Of a DNA stretch of 64,000 nt, positions 11,104 to 22,690 are shown one piece after another. The stretch covers positions 77,194,001 through 77,258,000 of the forward strand of contig CM065811.1 in the NCBI GenBank assembly GCA_033398695.1, in the 5' to 3' direction. This stretch comes from Orobanche coerulescens. Taxonomy: Eukaryota; Streptophyta; Magnoliopsida; Lamiales; Orobanchaceae. The position numbers and the translations under genes were made by a program. The stretch's first letter is position 1. The number at the start of each line of letters is the position of its first letter. The notes below the pieces were generated by a model. The model searched no databases. It had not been told where the DNA came from and worked only from the letters and a program-made list of their open reading frames with translations.

Positions 11104-11321
11104 TAAGATTATGGATATCTTGGCCGTTGGGTTAAAATAGGGGTCATTTATGTCTTTTAGGGTAACCGGCCGTGAATGACATCACTGCACTGCCTACGTC
11201 TTCATGCGAACAGTGGTTGTAAGTTCCTAAACTCTATCTCGTTCTTTGCATATTGTATCTCTTTATACTCGGATATTAGAACGATGTTGTTTTATGTATA
11301 TTGAGTATTTATGCTTACAGT

Positions 11322-12528
11322 ATGTTGAGAGGCGGTCGTGGACGCGGACGAAGAAATGCCGAAAGGGAGGCGTCGCCTTCTAACCAGGCCAGTCATAGCT
11401 CCGGCGAGCCGCAACAATCTATTAATAATGAACCAGATCCTGCTGTACCAGAGATCCTTCGTCAAGTGGTGAACCAGATGACTCAGTTCGCCTGTGTCGT
11501 GGACCGAATGCAAGTGGCGGTGGGACTACGGCAGGAGAGAGACAGGCAAGGATCCCAGGATATATGGGAAATCGAGGTGACCGTGGTCGCAAGAAGTGGC
11601 AAAGATGCAACCACCCAAATTCGACGGTATTTCGAGACTCCCACAGGGATCATTGGTTAAAGGAGCTGGAGAAAATCTTTGCGGAATCAATCGCCTGCAA
11701 TAGGAAAGCCTCTATCGCTCAATATTTTCTAATAGGGAAGCGTCCGAATGGTGGGAAGCCATCGCTGTAGACCATGATGCCGATTGACAGAGTTTAGATT
11801 AATGATGGAAGCTCGATTGCCCTCGCCCCGTGAGGGAAGCCAAAGTTCGGGAGTTTTTCTCCGCTCGCCTTTCCGATGTGCGGTATCCTGTGCGATCAAG
11901 ACGTTTAACCAACAGCTTGGCATTTGTTCGACATCCGGTCGTAATGTATGCAAATGATGATTCACTTCGATATGAGAATGAAACCAGAAGTCAGAGGTAC
12001 ATGTCCGGATTCGAATGTACCACACTCCGCCAATACCAGGATAAGGCGTTGGCATATGAGATCAAGGAAGCGGCCATGGAGAAATTTACTAAACCAAGAA
12101 ACAGAAAGTCTCCGGTACTTTTACAGAGCACAAGAACAGTGGGGCCCGTAAGGCCCACCATATCCTTTCACTCTTTCAGAAACCTCCGCACCCGACTAGG
12201 AGCGGAAAGAACTTCGGGCGACATCAACTTTTACCGATGTTACCAGAAATGCTTTAATCGCGCCAGACGGGCACTATCGACGAATTGCCCCCTTCCCGCC
12301 GTGATTTGTTTTGATTGTGGACGAGAGGGACATCGGGCGGTGTTTTGTGAAGAGGCCGCAAAGTCTTTTAGAGCCCGTACACCACAAATACCCGTAAGGA
12401 GGCCAAGATTCCACGACGCAAAGAAAGTGTTCGATGCCTCGAATTTTGGCCGCGGGCGAGGCAGAGGACAATGGGACCGAAAGGGGACATCGAGTGCCGG
12501 ATCTGCTCCCCACGTCTGTACGAGATGA
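11322..12528 (+). pseudogene. Gag of element A (frameshifted)
   Basis: Starts at ATG 11322 with the Arg/Gly-rich head MLRGGRGRGRRNAE, the usual start of these gags. The helical NQMTQFA block follows, then the capsid core in shifted frames from about 11560 to 12160. The nucleocapsid has one intact zinc knuckle, CFDCGREGHRAVFC (near 12310). Gag would package RNA in cytoplasmic particles. At least three frame changes and a stop at 11658 break it. Several breaks lie at CAG/CTG-like sites and could be sequence error. Confidence 0.85.
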
Positions 12529-12997
12529 GGAGGACAGACGATCAGGATCTGCCGCCGCATCGTGTACTTTCCAGATCCTTTCCCGGCCAGTTAGCGTTTT
12601 ATTCGATACAGAGCTACACATTCTTTCATATCTTTGTCTTGTGTAAATCGTTTGAATATTTCCGGTTTTCATGCTTGTGAACCTTATGTTGTTGGTTTAC
12701 CGAGTGGAGAGAGGATTGTCGGAAATTTAGAAACTAGAAATTTCCTGTATCATTTGGAGGCAGAGAGTGGCTCTCAAATCGATCATGATAGAAATGCAAG
12801 GAGATGACCTAATACTCGGAGACGATTGGCTTAATGCAGAGCAATTGTAAATTACCGAAGGAGGAATATCTCATTGTCGCCGACGATGGTTCCGAGATTC
12901 TGCTTTGAGGATGGAAACCGGAAGCTCGGAAAGTTGATCAAGGCGATGAAAGTCACAAATTGTTGAAACAAGGTCAGATCGCAATCGGTGCTACGCA
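12529..12997 (+). pseudogene. Protease remnant of A
   Basis: VLFDT, the start of the retropepsin active-site motif, is readable near 12595, but the following Gly and flap do not continue in frame. The region is a patchwork of short frames between the zinc knuckle and RT. Assignment rests on position and the short motif. Confidence 0.65.
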
Positions 12998-13913
12998 ATG
13001 AAGAAAGAAGAAGAAATTGTGGAACTTTCATCCATTCCTGTTGTGAACGAATTTCCGGATGTGTTTCTGACGAGTTACTGGACTACCTCCACGAAGGGAT
13101 GTGGAATTTACTATCAACCGAACCTCGGAGCGACACCAATTTCTAAGGCGCCGTATCGTATGGCACCTACCGAGATGTACGAATCAAGAAGCACTGGAGG
13201 AGTTCTTGGACAAGGGCTATATTCAGCCAAGCGTTTCACCCCGGGAGCGCCATTCTTTTGTCCGAAAGAAGGATGGATCGCTCCGACCGTATTGACTATC
13301 GAGAGCCGAACAAGATGACGATTAAGAACAAGTATCCGTTGCCACGGATTGATGATTTGTTTGACGATTACAAGGGGCAACGGTATTTTCTAAAATCGAT
13401 CCGAGATCGGGATACCATCAAGCGAGGATTAAGGAGTCCGATGTTCAAATCGCTCGTAACCCGCTACGGGCATTATGAGTTTGTAGTGATGCCGTTTGGT
13501 CTCACTAACGCACTCTTTGTATTTATGCAATTGATGAACAGAGTGTTCATTGAATTTTGGATAAATTTGTGGTCGTATTTATTGATGACATTCTCGTGTA
13601 TTCTAAGAGTCCTAAGAACATGCGCAAAGATTTGCGGATTGTATTGGAGCTTTTGAGAAACGAGCAATTGTACGCCAAACTATCTAAGTGTGAATTTTGG
13701 CTAAAAGAAGTAATGTTCCTCGGCCATGTGGTGTCGGCTAGAGGAGTCCGAGTGGATCCTCGGAAGATCGAGGCAATATTGGATTGGAAGCCTCCAAAGA
13801 ACGTGAAAGAGGTCCAAGCTTCTAGGACTTGGCCGATACTATCGTCGATTCGTGGAAGGGTTTTCAAAAATCTCCGCCCACTTACTCGACTCCTTGAAAA
13901 CTCAAAAGTTTGA
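12998..13913 (+). pseudogene. Reverse transcriptase of A
   Basis: Conserved blocks occur in order but in three frames: [16 protein letters not shown], the VRKKDGS block, [36 protein letters not shown], and [13 protein letters not shown] with the catalytic Asp pair. These are RT palm and fingers motifs of Ty3/gypsy. The central part (13370-13450) is scrambled by small indels. It once copied element RNA in the particle; it cannot be translated as it stands. Confidence 0.9.
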
Positions 13914-14462
13914 GTGGAATGAATTGTGTCGATTAGCTTTGATGAATTGAAGAAGAGATTGACGACGGCACCGATTCTATCACTTCCGCAGGGAACCGAG
14001 GGATTCATAGTTTACTGATGATGCTTGAACCAAGGACTTGGGTGTGTGTTGATGCGAACGATAAGGTGATCGCTTATGCGTCGCGACAACCGAAACCTTA
14101 TGAAGTAAATTACCCGACACATGATTTAGAACTAGCAAGCGGTGGTTTTGCCTTGAAGATTTGGAGGCATTATCTCAGACGGACTCACCGTCGATCTTTA
14201 CGGATCATAAGAGTCTCAAGTACATATTCAATGTAAAGAGTTGAACATGCGGCAAAGAAGATGGTTGGAACCGATTAAGGACTATGACTTGGAGATTTTA
14301 TATCATCCAGGCAAAGCGAATGTAGTGGCCGATGCACTTAGCCGCAAGCCTGTCTCTATTCAGATGCTGGAGACGCTGACATCCCAACTTAGCCTTCAAC
14401 GAGAGATGATTCGTGAGGGAATTGAGGTATGGTTACAAAGAGTCCAAGGACGGTATGCGTGA
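13914..14462 (+). pseudogene. RNase H of A
   Basis: Recognisable blocks are [30 protein letters not shown], a damaged TDHKSLK (14200-14225), [20 protein letters not shown] and [14 protein letters not shown], the normal order in the gypsy RNase H plus connection domain. The first block, with a catalytic Asp, is disrupted near 14010. Confidence 0.85.
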
Positions 14463-15480
14463 TGGAGATAACCGTCATTAACCGAAGAAATCAAATCTAG
14501 ACAGGCAGATGATCCTCTGATGATTCGGTTACATGATGAAGTGATCCAAGGAAAGGCCCCCGGATTCATAATTCATGACGATGGAGTTTTGAGATTTCAG
14601 AACCGACTCTGCGTTCCCGATGTTGATGTTCTGAAACAGACGATTATGAAGGAAGCACATGGTTCGCCCTATTCTATCCACCCGGGCACCAGTAAGATGT
14701 ATAAGGACTTGAAGCAGAACTTCTGGTGGGGCAACATGAAGAAAGACGTAGCGGACTATGTTTCGAAATGCTTGACTTGTCAGCAGGTTAAGATCGAGCA
14801 TCAACGGCCTGCTGGAATGTTGAAGCCGCTCCCGATTCCTGAATGGAAGTGGGAGGACATATCGATGGACTTCATCACTAATATGCCGAAAACCAGGACA
14901 GGAATGAACATGATTTGGGTGATAGTTGATCGTTTAACCAAATCGGCTCATTTTCTAGGCATTAAGGATACGTGGGGACCAGAGAGGTTGGCACGAGTCT
15001 TTATTTCAGAGATAGTTCGATTACATGGTACGCCGAAGACCATTGTTTCTGATCGAGACGGCCGTTTTGTGTCTCACTTTTGGAAGGCAGTTCATAAGGC
15101 CTTGGGGACCGAATTGAACTTCAGTACAGCTTATCACCCGCAGTCTGATGGACAATCTGAGAGAACTATACAAACGGTGGAAGATATGCTAAGGGCCTGT
15201 GCCTTAGATTGGTCAAACGATTGGGAAGTTCATCTACCATTGATTGAATTTACTTACAACAATAGTTGGCATGCTTCCATTAAGATGGCACCGTTTGAGG
15301 CATTATACGGAAGGAGATGCAGATCGCCCTTATGTTGGGACGATTCATCGGACTTGATCGAACAGTAACCAGAGTTGATCGAGCAGACTCGAGAGAAGAT
15401 AGCCTTGATTCGTGAAAGGCCGTTGATCGCCCAGTCGCCAGAATCCTATGCGGACGTACGCCGCCGTCCATTGGAGTTCA
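14463..15480 (+). pseudogene. Integrase of A
   Basis: A 282-codon open stretch (14520-15368) holds most of the domain. The zinc-binding HHCC module is complete (EAHGSPYSIHPG, then CLTCQQ). The DDE core has Asp in SMDFITNMP, Asp in IVSDRDGRF and Glu in [13 protein letters not shown], so all three metal ligands are present. A TAA at 15366-15368 stops it before the C-terminal part. Integrase inserts element DNA in the nucleus. Confidence 0.9.
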
Positions 15481-15900
15481 AGATCGAGATCACGTACTTT
15501 TGAAGGTTTCTCCTACCCGGGGAATCTTTCGTTTCGGTAGGAAAGGAAAGCTGAGTCCGAGATATATCGGACCATTTGAGATCCTCGAGAGAGTTGGGGA
15601 GTTGGCATACAGATTAGCGTTACCGCCGTCATTGTGTCATGTTCATAACGTGTTCCACGTATCCCGCCATGAGATATATACTGCATCCTTCATATCATCG
15701 ATTTCGGCGAGATCGAAGTCTAACAGGATGGGACGTTTGAAGAAAGACCAGTCAAGATACTCGAGAATCGCGTTAAGCAACTGAGGAACAAGTCAATCGT
15801 TTTGGTCAAAGTTCAGTGGTCACGTCATGGAACGGAAGAAGCCACTTGGGAAACAGAAGCTGATATGAAGTCTAGATATCCCGAGTTATTCTCGTCTTGA
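15481..15900 (+). pseudogene. Integrase tail and chromodomain of A
   Basis: The GPY/F module is clear ([19 protein letters not shown]), followed by [10 protein letters not shown] frameshift follows near 15670. Then comes the chromodomain end with VKVQWSRHGTEEATWETE and YPELF before TGA at 15898-15900. Chromodomains at this position steer chromoviruses to marked chromatin, usually heterochromatin. Confidence 0.85.
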
Positions 15901-15935
15901 GTTTCGGGATGAAACTCCTTTTTAGTAGGAGAGTA
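15900..15935 (+). other. Pre-PPT hairpin and purine tract of A
   Basis: AGTTTCGGGATGAAACT (15900-15916) can fold and shares its first base with the pol stop codon TGA. AGTAGGAGAG then precedes the LTR start. Confidence 0.75.
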
Positions 15936-18300
15936 TGTAATATCCGGATTTATTACAGTGTATTTCATCTGTATTCAAACCGTGTATTATTTCGGATTGG
16001 TGATTTTGATTATTGGAGTATGATATTTAGTGCATTAATATCATTATACATAAGTATAGCAACTTGCAAAATTGCTCAAACAACCTCGTGATAGCGCACG
16101 TTAAGAATGTATCTTAACGCGCGCTATCAAAGCCATTATTAGCGCACGCTATGCGTATGAGTAACGTGCGCTAAGGACTCAATTATTGAAGTGGCACTGG
16201 CTCGTGCGCCAATGGGACATGGGTCCGGATAAGATTCCCGACGCACCCGGACAAATTCAAGTCAACCATTATTAGCGCACGCTAAGGGATGCTTAGTAGC
16301 GTGCGCTAACTTACCAATAATGCGAAATTATAAATGGGACATCAACCGTGTTGGCTTGCATTTCTTTCGCACTTTCCTCAATCTTGAGAGTTCGAGAGTT
16401 GTAGAAATACTCTTATACACTTAGAACACATATTGTTGATGTTTATACATTGGTTACCACGTGGAATGTTCATGGAAGTGGAATAGCACCTTGGAAGGAC
16501 ATACAACCAACCGGAGTTGGATTCTACCTTACGGTTCAAGTGATTTCGTCATTTTAAGGTATGTTCAATCTATCTCCAGGACTTAGAGTTGAATTCTAAC
16601 GATTTGGATGATCATGTTAACAAGATATGGATTTTCATAGATGAATTATCCAAGTATATCATGTTTGGAATAGTGAGTTGTATAAGCACGGAATACCTTG
16701 ATTATAATCATCATGATTCGAATCTTAGTACCTCGGATATGTGAAGAGAAGCTTCTATCATTGGTTAACCGAATCTAATAGATGATTTCATAGTAATCTT
16801 GGACTAGACGTTAACATCCTTATTGTTAGATAAATCTAAAGGTTTGATCATGGAAGGATTTATCTAGTATATATAGGACGTTTATCAACTTGATAGGATA
16901 ATATGGTCGATATAGAGGTGTTGATATCAACCATTTAGTTTTTCGTATTATCGTATGAAGATTTGAAGTCGGAAAAGAATATGGTTTTATATTGGCATGC
17001 ATATCCTTGAATCCGAAGTTGTCTTTATCCGTATAATCATTCATGAGGGTGTAGACATAGTATTCATGGAAGTAACATGAATTATCACGCGAGATTTCGT
17101 TGTTTCAAACATGGCAAGAACAGTTTACTGCTCACCAGTAAACTGCCATGCATAGATAGCGCACGCTATGCTATGCAATGTAACATGCGCTATCGAACAG
17201 TTGTTAGCGTGCGCTACGTTTGGTACGTAACGTACGCTAGACCATCAGACGAGTCAATTGGCTGGTCAGTGAGGTACTGACCATGCATCGTTAGCGTGCG
17301 CTAGGCTTTGTTGTTTGCGTGCGCTATCGAGCATTTAACGCACGCTACACAGAGTACTTAGCGTGCGCTAAGCTATTCGGGCAGATTGCAGTTTATGAAC
17401 TTTTGACCGTTAATCGAATTGTTTAACATTTGAACGACGTGAGATAAATCCTATATTATTTCTTTTGTTAAGGTTTGGTCTAGTTACGTGATTGATCGAG
17501 GAGGACGATCGTCGAGTGTTCATTTCCGTGGAAGTGTTATTATTGTCTTCATATCGAGGCAAGTACCTTAATTGTTTTATGTATTGTTGTATACATATTG
17601 TCGTGCATATATGTCGTTATTGTGTGTCCACCTCGTGTTGGTCCGACGGGATCATCGGGGATCTATGCTAGCGTCGCTGGATCATCGGACGGGTTTTTCC
17701 ACCACGGGTTGGTCCGACGGGATCATCGTGGGTTCTAGGCGGTGAACGCTGGATCGATGGAATTACCATGTGTATGTATTGATATCATGTTGTGATTATC
17801 AGTTGTGTATGTTATGTTTGAGTTTCTCGTAGGAGAAGACTCGTTGGTATTTTGTCGTTTACGTTATCATTATTATTCACCGCGAGATATGAATAATATG
17901 CTATGGTACTTGTACTAGCATCGTTGTGCTAACCCCTTCGGGGGTGAACATTTTGTTTGTGTTCAGGATCCAGGAGAGCTGGTAAACAACCACTGGAACA
18001 GTATGACGACGAGGGTGCAGAGTGATGTCCCGACCGGGTTTACTTATCTGTTGTTTATTCGTTATTTCAATAAGTACTCGAGTACGAAGTCGGTTGTGAT
18101 ATTTTGAATTTGGTGATGTATTATTAAGTTACATTTGAAAAATTGTACTATTCTGTATTGGGTCGAAGCGATGTCTTTGTAATTCCGTTATTTCCATTTA
18201 TTAGTACCTTTTTATACTTGTTCAATTCTTCAGCCTTGTAAATCCTTACGTAAAGGATTTACGGCGCTGTAATATTCCCGAATATATCGGGGGTGTTACA
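15936..18300 (+). repeat. 3' LTR of A
   Basis: Same ends and order as the 5' LTR, with a putative intron at 17559-17966. Differences from the 5' LTR are mostly indels at or beside CAG/CTG rather than scattered transitions. Confidence 0.95.
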
Positions 18301-18305
18301 TATAA
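18301..18305. other. Target duplication of A, right
   Basis: TATAA, identical to 8705-8709. Confidence 0.92.
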
Positions 18306-18611
18306 AACATTACGTACTTATACTCAGTCAAAGAGCCGTTGGATGAGATGACTTTTGAGTAACGGTTGATGACTAAATGTGCTGACTGGTAACGGGCAAA
18401 TTTCAAAAATTACGTATGTTATACACATTGTATTACGCACGTTACCTGCAGTAAAAATACTCACCAAAATTGTTAAGGTTACGTACGTTAAAGAAGAACT
18501 ATTACGTACGTTATGTATGTTAAGTATAGAAAAATATGGAAAGTAAATTTGTTTAAGTAACAGATCATCAAAACATTTAAAATGAGTTATGAAGAAAATA
18601 GTGTTCCAACA
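18306..18611 (-). repeat. Right part of S 3' LTR
   Basis: Continues the ACGTACGT palindromes (18308, 18409, 18431, 18478, 18499) and ends with the minus-strand LTR start TGTTGGAACA at 18611. Confidence 0.7.
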
Positions 18612-18840
18612 ATCTCCCCCTTTTTGATGATGACAAAATTTATATGAGATATTGTTCCAACAATCTCCCCCTTTTTGATGATGACAAAATTTATATGGGA
18701 GTTTTTGAAAACCAGATTTGGAGGGTCGATAAAATTTTGAAAAACGCTCCCCTTGAATAATACTCCCCCTGAATCGAACAAGGGATAAAACATTTCAAAA
18801 ACTTAACATATTTTTCTCCCCCTTTTTGTCATTAACAAAA
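18612..18840 (-). other. Multiple purine tracts of S
   Basis: Reverse complements of AAAAAGGGGGAG occur in two near-identical tandem blocks (18612-18640 and 18664-18690), with further AGGGGGAG-type tracts near 18768 and 18815. Multiple PPTs upstream of the 3' LTR are a known Sirevirus trait. Confidence 0.7.
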
Positions 18841-19059
18841 AGATAAGAGATCCTGCAAGAGAAAGTCATCAAAACACAGAATATCCAACGAATAGAAACG
18901 AAATCGCCATTGCGCAAAATATACGAAAGAATACAATCACCCAAGCATAATAAAAACATCAAGATAAGTAGTTAAGTATCCATGATAAAAACAAGAAATG
19001 CATGAAATGTAGGTCTAAGGAAAAAACAAGATAACCATCATAGTGAAGATAAGTCCACT

Positions 19060-19782
19060 AATCAAGGTCGGCTGCGGGAGGTGAAGGAGGAACCCTGAAA
19101 TGAGTGCAAAGACCTTTGACCATAATCTTGATTTCACTAATTTCCTTCTCAAGCTTATCCATACGAGCAACCAACTGAGAGGAAGAGCTCGCCCGACTCG
19201 GTCGAGAAGTGCCTGTTTGAGTATGCAGACGAGGCCTCTCATGAGCAACACCTCGGGATGAAACTCTCTCCTACGGGCAAGGCAAGGAACCACCATCAAC
19301 CAAAAGATCCTCGTCCTTGAGATAGGCAAAGTACACCCATCCACGGTTCCGAGTCTGAAGATACTTCATAGTCCGAATAGTACCCTCGTGAACCAGACTT
19401 CCCCTCGGGATGGCTACCCCATGTATCCCTGATGGATCAACTCTGGCTTTCTCGAAAATCTCTGTCAAAATGGATCCAACGGCGTCCCTGATTTGCGCTG
19501 ACATTCAACCTTGGCATAACCTTTCTTGTGGAAAATTATCCCTTTTTCCACGAACCACATCATCACAGTAGAAGCAAAATTCACTTGGTGATCTTTCAAG
19601 ACATGATATATGATTTCCATGTCAATGTTAACTAGGCGTTGCTGTGCATTTACTTTTGGCATTAGACACCTAGTTATTGCATAATGGAGTAATTGAATAT
19701 TTAGACCAAAATCATTATTCTCGAAACGACCGATATTCACTTCAATCATTGCTTTAGATTTCAAGAAATCTCGGACAACCAT
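19060..19782 (-). pseudogene. Broken ORF in S, possible 'putative plant transposon protein' domain
   Basis: Three minus-strand frames read on from one another. 19782-19465 has NIQLLHYAITRCLMP and VNFASTVMMWFVEKG, 19504-19271 has GSLVHEGTIR, and about 19270-19070 has a Ser-rich stretch followed by QLVARMDKLEKEISEIKI, a likely coiled coil. The layout (alpha-helical core, Ser-rich linker, C-terminal coil) recalls ORFs annotated as plant transposon protein domain; I am not certain of the family. At least two frameshifts. It lies just inside the S 3' end, where Sireviruses may carry an extra ORF. Confidence 0.45.
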
Positions 19783-20290
19783 GTGGGGGCAGTGTTAGTT
19801 GTTGGGAGTTAAACACTGACCTGCGTGGGAGAATGTTAACTCAAATCCAGTTGAACACTAATCTATGTGAATGGTATTGCTGTGTATCCAAGCATGCATC
19901 GATCTGTGCAAACAATAAAGCTTGCATGTGTTCTTAGTTTCATATAGTTGTTTACGCCTTGATTCGAGTGAATTTCCTTCTGTATGGAGCAGAGTGGATG
20001 TAGAAGGAGTACCCCACCTTCGAACCGCTATATCTCTTGTCTTGCTTAATATTTTATCTCATGCATATCCATTTCTATATTACATCAATGCTCTAAAAGA
20101 AACTCTTTTAAAAACATCAGTTTGACAAACTTTGTACTATTCCTGTAGGCATTTAAACTACATCACCTTAAGCAGCTTGCTGAATTGAACATCTTTAAAA
20201 TGCATAAAACGTACTTACTAAAAGTTTTCGCGCTTAACTCTTTCTTGAGCTATTCAAGACCAGAGTTCTTTGTCCTTAGAAATTTTAGGA
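19783..20290. other. Unassigned repeat-like DNA
   Basis: AT-rich and without a convincing reading frame, LTR end or tandem array. Probably decayed S internal or other element sequence. Confidence 0.4.
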
Positions 20291-20560
20291 CCAACACTAT
20301 CCGTTAGCTAACTCCTTCGGGGGTGGATACTTTTTATATTCAGGTACAAGTTTAGCTGACGAGCAGGCACATGATAAGCACGAGCACGAGGGACAGCAGT
20401 GATGTTACATTTGGTCGATTGTTCCATTGTTGTTCTCGGTTGTTCTGGTCTAGTTGTAGTCAGTATTATGTTCATGTACTTGCGACTATTATTATCTTTA
20501 TTTTTGTTATGCCCATGTGGGCTACTGTATTTTATTAGGATTATTGTAGTCGATATTTTA
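20291..20560 (+). repeat. Gypsy LTR fragment with leader-intron end
   Basis: GCTAAC (20307-20312), then TCCTTCGGGGG, then TTTTTATATTCAG|G at 20343, then an exon-like segment with GCTGACGAGCAGGCAC. These match the end of the putative intron in A (10715-10752). Both LTR ends are missing. Confidence 0.6.
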
Positions 20561-20860
20561 AATAGGTAATGTTTGACGTTTTTTTTAATTGTAGCTCCTT
20601 CGTATGGACTGTCATTAATTCACTCTTTGAAGCATTGGAAAGTTAACTCAATTCTTTATAATCTTGTAAACTTTCATAACTTTTGCATTTCTCAAATACT
20701 TTTGGTGATTTTTCAAATTCGACCCTTGTGCGCATTAGTATCAAATGAAAGAAGAAATTATATTTTCGTCACACTTTCGACATCCTTTCATATATCAAAT
20801 GTTTCAAGATCATTATTGTGTCTCAGACGAATCCTTTCTTGTCATTTATCTTTATGACTG
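20561..20860. other. Unassigned AT-rich DNA
   Basis: No gene, LTR boundary or repeat array recognised. Confidence 0.4.
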
Positions 20861-22330
20861 GTGCATTACTCGATGATTAATAATATACTATGTTTACCTT
20901 GATAGAATTTATATGACAATTCACGAAAATATAAAATTACAAGGATATGAAGTACAAGGCATCACAATGAACAATACACAATCAACACAATATATGCATC
21001 GATCTTTAACACGACATAATACACATCCAAGTGTATAAGCAAACTAACACAGTAGTCACAACCAACATAATTCCACAACAAGAAACATTCAAGAACAACA
21101 TCAACATAACAAGACATGTATAACAAACAGATCACAAAGATCACCTTCAACGAGAATGGCAATCCATCATAAAATAAAAAACACAGCATTAATTCACAAG
21201 ATACAGTATATAGATAAGTTACTTGCCTGGATAATCGACACATAAATACTCTGAGAACACGAATTGATCAGAAAGCCCCAAAACCTACAACCTCCATGAA
21301 AAAACAACAACAACAAAATCACTATGATAATAACAAATAAAAATGACGTGAAACACGCCCAACACCCGAAAGGAAATCCATTAAAATATTTAATAAAATA
21401 TTAAATGTTCAAGGTTTCTCAAGAACACCAAACTCATCAATCGGTCTGAATGAATCCATGATACGGGTATACAATTCACAGAATATGATTAACAACATTA
21501 CATAACACCAACTGTTTCATCAATCGGACTAAAATCGAAATCAAGATAAAATTCCTAAAAGTCAACCCTAAGAGATTATCGAGAATTTACTTCAATCCGA
21601 AGAAGAATGAAAGATTAAACTATGTAAATCCTTGATAGGAACTCAAATACATCGACGGGTGATGAAATCTCGACCCACTCTCATTCCTAAATCTGCTCGA
21701 TCAGCCACGCAAAAAAAGAGAAGTGAAAATGGTGAAAAACGGCAAAAGGACGGTTGCAGCCCGCATATGTATATAGCCGCTGCTTGTTACGTAGCAACAG
21801 CCTAATGTTACATACGTAAGAACACCTTACGTATGTAAACCCACCACAGTGACGTACGTAACGTTCTACACAGAGGCCACTGCCTCGATCTTCTCAGGCA
21901 TGCTAACGTACATCGCCTTTCCAATATTACATATGCGACTGATAGAAACGTACACTAACTACCCATTGTTATGTACATTAGGGTCTTCCCCGAGGCCATT
22001 AGCTCGACCTTCCAGGTAAGTTAACGTACGTTGCCCAACTATATAACGTATGCTAATGCATGTCTGTTACGTACATAATGTACTGGTTATGTAAGTATCC
22101 TGTGCTGACAGTTAGACAGTCTTGAGGTTCCATACAATGACGTAACTTCTCGGCAAGATACCTCGACCACTAGACCCGCGACAAAGTACTAAAGATCCAA
22201 GAGGAAAACAATCACATGACGAAACACAAAATACAATGCCATATGCACATGCACATGATCAATACAACTCATGCGACGACAAGTCGCTATCGATGAAAAT
22301 TGCAACATGATAACATCATACCAGACATAG
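20861..22330 (-). repeat. Decayed LTR fragment, minus orientation
   Basis: It contains CAG|GCAAGTAAC (reverse of about 21225), a block at 21415-21500 like the L LTR at 1905-2000, and a TATA box with palindromes to its right. Order fits a minus-strand LTR with U3 to the right; ends are not recognisable. Confidence 0.55.
21768..22095 (-). promoter_or_regulatory. Promoter-like TATA and ACGTACGT cluster
   Basis: GCTATATAC (reverse of 21768-21776), with TTACGTAGCAAC, TTACATACGTAA, GACGTACGTAAC and TTAACGTACGTT elements spread to about 22095 on the upstream side. Confidence 0.55.
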
Positions 22331-22647
22331 CGATTAAATAATTCTAATTAATCATCATCGAAAAAATAGCGATGTCTCTGCCTGCCTTGCTTCATCCTTT
22401 CGGTACTTCTAATGTCCACTGTATCCTTATTCACATCTAGACTCTTAAGTCTGAGTGATCCAAGCTCCTACTTTGTGTGTGACTCTATAAGTTCAGATAT
22501 AATTAGTTGTGAGTATAATTCTCAATTAGGCTCATCAGACTGAAAGCGGTTCCCATCAAAATGTTTCAGTTACTAACTATCAACTGAATAAAACATATAA
22601 ACTATTATCTGAGTTATGCATGTTGATTATAGGACATCATTCCAACA
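22331..22647 (-). repeat. Possible copia LTR start
   Basis: On the minus strand it begins TGTTGGAATGATGTCC at 22647, a copia-style LTR start. No partner LTR, purine tract or TSD could be found; the left limit is arbitrary. Confidence 0.35.
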
Positions 22648-22690
22648 GTCGCATATGTCTTAATGTACTCATCCAGACATTATACCACAC

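Larger units (their letters stand above)
8710..18300 (+). mobile_element. Complete Ty3/gypsy chromovirus A
   Basis: It has paired LTRs (2377 and 2365 bp), primer site, gag, protease, RT, RNase H, integrase, chromodomain, purine tract and a perfect 5-bp duplication. Domain order with RNase H before integrase is gypsy, and the C-terminal chromodomain points to a chromovirus, Tekay/Del-like. All open frames are broken. It sits in the S LTR. Confidence 0.95.

Noticed and set aside
22331..22647. Possible complete copia solo LTR
   Set aside because: Only one plausible end was found, with no TSD or purine tract, so it was kept as a low-confidence fragment.
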